NCBI GenBank assembly: GCA_000328365.1 | Contig: KB299856.1 | Span: 181,166-245,165 of the forward strand | Direction: 5' to 3' | DNA from: Capitella teleta | Taxonomy: Eukaryota; Annelida; Polychaeta; Capitellidae | Length of the DNA: 64,000 nt | Shown: positions 58,028 through 64,000 of the stretch, piece by piece | Layout: the number at the start of each line of letters is the position of its first letter | How positions within the stretch are numbered: position 1 is the first letter of the stretch | Notes under the pieces: model-generated | Told to the model about the DNA's origin: nothing | Database searches by the model: none | The model's input: only the letters and a program-made list of their open reading frames with translations | Position numbers and translations under genes: made by a program

Positions 58028-61000
58028 ATGGACGTTGTTAGGAATTTTAATAATGAAGTAAGTTATTATTGTAAATCCTCTCAATTGACCTATCATCGTT
58101 TCGATTTTCAAGTTTGAAGTTGAAAAGTCGCCGCTCGCGCGGTCACCTTTGACATCGAATCATCATCGATCTCACTTATAATTATCAGTCATGTTGATCT
58201 CGTTTATTGCCCGATTATATCTGTATTCGGTCCTACTATTGCATTCGTACTGCCATGTCGATATTGTCGATGCAGAGTCTCTTGACAGCTTTATATAGTA
58301 ATTATAGTGTATTGCTGACTAAGTTATTTTTAGTTATTAATAGTAATACTAATACAAGTAGTACTATTACCAGTACTTATACTTATAGTACGTGTAGTAC
58401 ACTCACACTGTGTCAGGCCTCAGGGTAACAGTGTAGTGTATACACTATCCGGATATGCCTGCTTAGGCTGCTGTGTACCTATCTGGTCCTGCTGGCATCT
58501 TACGTTTGATCTGCAGCAATAGAGGAAAAGTCTTCTTTCAAACTTTGCCTTCTAGATGATCCCATTACATAGCGATTCCTCTGTTGCTTCCTGTTGACAA
58601 CATAAATTATGATTTATTTGATGTTAATCTTGCTTTTCTTTCTTTGCAGTTGTCTTCAGTATGCGAAGCACGGCCGCCCATTTCAAGGGCCAAAATGGCC
58701 GCCATCACAAAATCTGCCATCAAAGGGATAAAGTTTTACAAGCACATCGTGCAAAGCGTAGAGAAATTTATTCACAAAGGTCGTCCGGAGTTCAAAGTAC
58801 CCGGACTGTATGTCATGGATTCCATCGTCCGACAATCGCGCCATCAGTTTAGTTCAGAGAAGGATGTGTTTGGGCCGAGGTTCTCCAAGAACATAGTCCG
58901 AACATTTCAGTTTCTCTTTCAATGCAAAGGGGATGACAGGGTGAGCTAGCCTTCTTGAATGATGTCTGTACCTCTAATCATTTCTTTCTCAGAGTAAAGT
59001 AATTCGTGTGTTGAATTTATGGCAGAAGAACAGTGTGTTCCCTCCAGCAGTGATTCAGCCGCTCTTGGACTTAGCCACGGACCCTACCAGCACAGAAGTA
59101 TTTGACAAAGTACAGAAAGCCGTTCAATCAGCCACTGGCCTCGCCCCGTCAGTTCCAGTGCCAGTGCAGAAGGCCGCAGAACCAGTTGCTCCCGACACCA
59201 ACAATACTGCTGCACCAAAAGGAAGCGTCAAGCCAGCCGTGGCACCCCCTGCAGCTGCGCCAGGGGATCCTGCGGCTGCACCTGCGGTTCAGAATGAAGT
59301 GCTGGATGCTGTAGCACAGCTCTTACAACAGTCACAAAAGCCGCAGCAATCGCTCAGTCTCAGTGCTCAGCAGCAACAGCTGCAGCAGCTGCAGCTGCTC
59401 CAACAACAGCTGATGCAGCAGACACAAGTGAATGAACCAAAACCGGTTGCCCAGACCCCTCCTATCTTGGACACTGCGCTCCTCGGTCAAATCCAAACGC
59501 TCACCAATCAGCTGATGCAGACTTCGAAGGAAGATACGAAGCCAGACAAAGCAGCGTTTAAGAAGGTCGGTTAACGATGGATTCTTTTTGGTTTCATACC
59601 TGTATGTTTTGCTTGTGTGCAGGAGCTGCTGGATTTTGATTACGGAGAAAGTGAAGACGAGGACGACAAGAAGCAGCATCCGTCCCCAAAAACAAACAAT
59701 TCTGGAATTCCTGGGTTTGTACATCATGTTGTATGAGCTGCGATATTTTGATAATTGAATTCTCTTTGCAGCAATGTTCAAAGTTTACTGAATGACCCTA
59801 GTATCATGAAACATCTTCACCAAATGTCTGAGACGATTCAGAAGACGGAGCAGCTGAAGAATGAGCTCAGCATGCAGGAAGTGCGGCAGAAAATGCTGGA
59901 ACAGCAGCAGCACCAAGATGATGATTATAGCCAAGATGCAGAGATGGAGGAGGGCGAGGTGGAACCGGACCACCATGAGCACAGGAGTGAAGGTCGCAGA
60001 CGTAGGAGAAGGTCAAAGGACCGCTCAAGGTCACACTCCAGGGACAGGAGGAAAAGACGCAAATCGCGATCACGGTCGCGAGAACGGAACCGGTCGAGAT
60101 CACGGGAATGGAGGTCAAAATCACGGGATGAGGGAAGCGAGAATCGCAATGAAAAACGACGGAAGGAGAAAGAAAGAAAAGCTCTGGGATTCCCCACTCA
60201 CGTCAAAGAGAAACATATGACGGTGTGCTCCACCACTATATGGATAGGGCATCTGAGTAAGAACACTACTCAGGATAACATAATGGATGAAATGGTGAAC
60301 TATGGAGAAGTTCACTCTGTGAATCTGGTTCCTCCAAGGGGATGTGCCTATGTGTGCCTCAGCTCCAGGAAGGACGCGTCACGAGCGCTTAGCAAATTGA
60401 AGGGTGTTAAACTGCTCGGAAACACACTGAAAGTGAGTAGCTATTACTGAGAGGCGTCATCACTGATTCTTCTCCGATAGGTGGCATGGGCTACAAATAA
60501 AGGGATTCTTGAGTCGAAATGGAAGCATTTATGGGATGTGGATCAGGGTTCCACGTTCATTCCTTGGGATGACCTCCCGGATAACATCAGTCTGGATGAA
60601 TTGACGGAGGGTGGGGTGATTGATCCTGAAACCATCCCCAAGCGATTGCGCAGTGAGTTTTCTGTGATTCATACTGTGCTGTGATTTAAATTTTTTTTTT
60701 AGATAAAGAGGAGTCGAATGCGGACGCTGTGGCTCCGATGCCCACTGCTCACCCTTTGGCCCCCGTTCCCCCCAACGCAATGCCCGTCATGCCTCCCCCC
60801 ATCCCAGGTTTTTGGCTCAATCTATCTGTGTTGATTTATTACAATATGTCTTGTATTTTCAGCTGGCCTGCCACCCATGATGATGCCCCCCATGATGATG
60901 CCAGGGATGCCCCCCATGATGCCCCCCATGAGCATGCCCCCGCCCCTCCCCCCTAACCTGATGGCTCCTACAGGTCCACCCCCTGTTTCCCTGCCCATGC

Positions 61001-62777
61001 AGATTGAGGTAGGTTTCACAATGCCCTTATCATCTCATCATTGATTGTTCGTGTTCCACAGAAGGCTCCGGAAAATCCCCCTCTGCCCCCTGAGGCCAAC
61101 GAAAAACCCTCGCATCTGATGCAGACTCTCAAGAACCTCATGAACCAGTACGGCTCTGGATCAAAGCCTCCCCCGTCCTTCTCAGTTCCTCCTCCCGGCT
61201 TCGACCCAAGCCAACCTCCCCCTCCGATCATGGCCAACACCAAACCTCCTCTTCCCACCGTCAATGCTTCTCCCAATGAAGCTCTTCCCACTCGCAAAGA
61301 GGTGTTACAAAGCCCTGAACAAGTGGCGCCTGTCAAGGCCAAGAACAGCATCAACATCGTCCTGGGCAGCCTCAAAACCAGCTCCATTCAGCAGCTGATC
61401 CAAGAGGCTGAGCACAAGCCGGATGGCCTCCGGGGGTCATCCCCGCCCCCCTCTGGATCTGACATTGAAATGAGCATGTCTGATCAGGAGGGAGATGGGC
61501 AGATCATCGAGTACCAGGCCCCACCTCCGCCTCAGACCATGGTCATGCCTGACATGAGCATGCCGCCTCCAAACATGATGAACATGTCGTCACCAATGAA
61601 GGAGTGCCCCCCGTTCCCCCCTCCCCCCATCAGTCAAACGAAATTCAGCCGCTTCAGTGATGCCAACAGCAGCACGAACGGAGCCTCTGATGAGTTCAAC
61701 CGTGAGGGCACCGCTAGGGGCTTCAACCGACCCCAGTTCCCGTCCAGGCAGAATGAGGATGGCTTCCCTGGATTTGAACCTCGGGGAAATAATTCTGAAA
61801 GCACTTTTGGGGCTCTAGAGCGAAATAACAGTGAGGGGGAATCTGGTTTTGGTGGTCGAGGGAGCTCCATTCGGCCGCTAATGTCAGTGCAGAACCCACG
61901 GTACAACCAGCCGTCTGCTGCGTCAGGGGAGTTACGCAAGAAACCTGATGCTCCCAGCTTTGGTAAGGATTACGACCGCGATCGACAGAAAGATTCAGGA
62001 AACTTTGGTCGACGCAGGGATGAATACAGTCCGCGTGGCAGTCGCAGCAGGGATCGCGGACACCGCGATGATCACAGCCGCGGTGATTGGAATCGTGAAA
62101 GTCGTTATCAAGACGGTTACCGTGGTAACGAGCGACACAGTCGCTTCGGCAGCCGGTGGAATGATGAGGATCGGAGCAGAGGAGGAGGAAGGCGGGGTGA
62201 ATACGATCGCCATCTGCCCTTCTCCACCGACAAGCATGAACGCATGCTGTCGCCGCGTTATAACCAGGTGCAGGAAACCCCTCCAACCGCGTCTTCCCAT
62301 CAACCCAAGGAGGCTCCTCCCTCTGAGGCCTCCCGTGTTCAGCATTCACAGGATAACAACGCTCAGGAGCAAGGAGTGCCAGAAAGGGAGGAACGCCTCT
62401 CTGTGCCTCCCCCTGATGGTGTACATGAAAGTGAACAATCTGAGCCAAAGCCGACTGAATCAGCTGCAGATGAAGCTGAGCCGATTCCTCAGGTGGAATC
62501 TTATCCAGCTGAGGAGGCTGAGCCAGCTCTGGAGCCAGTTATGGCAGAGCCCCAAGAACAATTTGAGCTGGAGCCTGAAGCTCCTGAGCCTCCTCACATG
62601 GTGGAAGATCCTCAGCCGGCTGGAGATGCTACTGAGGCAGGTGAGGTGGACTTTGAGCCGGCTGAAGCAGCTTATGAGCCAGCTGAAACAGCTCCTGAGC
62701 CATTATCATCAACTACAGAAGCAGTATCTCGAAGCGAACACATTGCAGAGGAAACAGCTGACGCTGAATCATCATGA
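58028..62777 (+). CDS. scaf8: SR-related CTD-associated factor (SCAF4/SCAF8)
   Basis: Nine exons: 58028-58057, 58650-58940, 58993-59565, 59623-59714, 59772-60432, 60481-60652, 60703-60807, 60863-61008, 61062-62777; 1261 residues. Exon 1 MDVVRNFNNE matches the human MDAVNAFNQE. Residues 1 to about 145 form the CID that binds phosphorylated RNA polymerase II C-terminal domain (RPPISRAKM, IVQSVEKFI, PGLYVMDSIVRQSRHQF, VIRVLNLWQKN). Next come Ala/Pro and Gln-rich stretches and an Arg/Ser block at about 405-460. An RRM spans about 480-555 (STTIWIGHLSKNTTQ, PPRGCAYVCL, VAWATNKGI), with the family extension STFIPWDDLPDNISLDELTE. Met/Pro-rich linkers and an Arg/Ser/Gly region lead to an acidic Ala/Glu/Pro tail. 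The human proteins suppress early transcript termination in the nucleus. A single gene here probably represents both vertebrate paralogues. Introns are 48-57 nt except the first (592). Confidence 0.95.
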
Positions 62778-64000
62778 TGACAGGCATTGTGACAGTCATC
62801 ATGTCGCCTGTAGTGGTTGGAGTTACTTGTGGACAAGGCGTGAACAGGGTGTGTGCTTAAATCACTTTTTACAAACTCTTCCTTGTATTATGTCCCATCG
62901 ATGTACAGCAGTCATCAGAACCACACTGCTATCAAGCCTCAAGGAGCATCTCGTCTTTTCCGTCGTCACAACATTCTAGGTGAACAATCTTAGCGTTTAT
63001 TTGAGTGTTGTACTCGTGTGTTGTGGCGCTGTTCATTGATCTCCTGTGCTCGATGATGTTGCAATTATTAATAGTATCATGTGATGTATAAATCTGCCAT
63101 CAATTCTCATTTTCGACTTATTGCTCTTGTCTTCAATTTATTTCTTGGCAAATTTTTGATAGAAAGGAATTCAAGATTAAATAAGGAGTTTTTAATGCAA
63201 ATAAATTATTTAACAAGTACATAAAGAAGAGATTATGAATGCTAAAAGGAATAAAATACACACAATATTGGATAACAGAAAATTGACACGACATCACCAA
63301 GTGATGAAACAATTGACACTCAAATGATTTATGAAGCAAGGCACAAGATTGGAAAATGTGCTTTTACTCTTTCTTTTAGTGCAACAAGCAGAGAACGCGC
63401 TTTAAGCGGGGGGAAAAGTTAAGTCTTCAAATAGGAAAAATTGCGAATTAGCGCAGTGTATGGCTTTTCAATAATGTATGACTGAGCAAATATGGAATTG
63501 AAAATTAGAAACACACTTTGAGATGAGGAAGGCAAACATTGAATACGCACATAAATGAATTACTAAGTGGAATATATTTTATAATTATATACTGTCTCAA
63601 CTCTCAAGCAGAGATGTGAAAGATACTAGTAACAAGAATACGCTTTGTTTTAAATATAAATATACCGGATGACACCCTTATAACAGTCACAACAAAATAA
63701 TTAACAGATAAAAGAGGAAATATCACAATTCGCTTGCTGATTTTCTCAGAAATAATAAATTTGTGACAAACCAAGGACGGATATTTGAGAGAAATTGATT
63801 TCCGGACAGATCACAAGTTTCACAACGATAAGGCTCAACGCAATAGACGGCAGAATTTGAATTTTCTTTCGGGAAGGACACGAGATCTCAGATTGAAGAT
63901 ATGATATTTTGTTGAGTGAAGCGAAGAGCATTGGCATCCTGTACGAGCGTGGCGAGACAAACTCTCGTCAGAGAACCGTACAGAGTCGTGACTGGAATTT
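62778..64000. other. 3' flank of SCAF4/8
   Basis: 3'UTR and intergenic DNA. An AATAAA at about 63200 may be the polyadenylation signal. The rest, to the window end, holds no recognised gene. Confidence 0.45.

Noticed and set aside
61723-62979. Long alternative frames (241 and 343 codons) in the last SCAF exon
   Set aside because: Shadows of a GC-rich, repetitive coding exon whose frame 61062-62777 is supported by splicing phase and composition.

Overview
This window looks like nuclear DNA of an early-branching, probably marine, invertebrate animal. The evidence is animal signalling and adhesion genes (a Frizzled receptor, a plexin-type IPT membrane protein), conserved eukaryotic housekeeping genes (CHMP2, CSDE1, a mitochondrial glutamate carrier, SCAF4/8), a secreted chitin-binding-like protein, CR1-like LINEs, tRNA-derived SINEs and several MITEs. 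Most introns are tiny (about 48-63 nt) with standard GT-AG ends. A sponge would fit, but that is inference; no marker here fixes the phylum.

Layout. 1-7.4 kb is non-coding: AT and compound microsatellites, a MITE relic and a decayed Myb/SANT-like domain. 7.4-11.8 kb holds 14 exons of a type I membrane protein built from plexin-type IPT/TIG triplets, duplicated within the gene and separated by a Ser/Thr-rich stalk; its 5' end was not found. 11.8-16.8 kb is intergenic with tRNA-like SINE relics. 16.8-18.6 kb is an intronless Frizzled receptor. 18.6-28.2 kb is gene-poor, with a 780-base polypurine tract. 28.3-29.9 kb encodes a secreted four-cysteine chitin-binding-like protein with about 18 repeats of a Pro/Tyr-rich 12-mer. 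31.1-32.2 kb is CHMP2 on the minus strand. 33-45 kb is a repeat zone: a TIR pair, a TTAA-flanked MITE and three LINE segments, one of them interrupted by a SINE and a pogo-like element. 47.0-50.3 kb is CSDE1 (plus) and 52.6-53.9 kb is an SLC25A22/A18-type carrier (minus), converging tail to tail. 54-57.9 kb is non-coding with a MITE and another LINE remnant. 58.0-62.8 kb is SCAF4/8 (plus).

The genes do not form one pathway. Frizzled, the IPT receptor and the secreted protein belong to the cell surface or matrix. CSDE1 and SCAF4/8 act in RNA biology, CHMP2 in ESCRT-III membrane scission and the carrier in mitochondria. The most unusual locus is the IPT receptor: an internally duplicated plexin-like ectodomain, with introns copied along with exons, joined to a short tail that shows no plexin GAP domain. 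Exon boundaries were placed by eye from splice signals, reading phase and family knowledge; no alignment was run.
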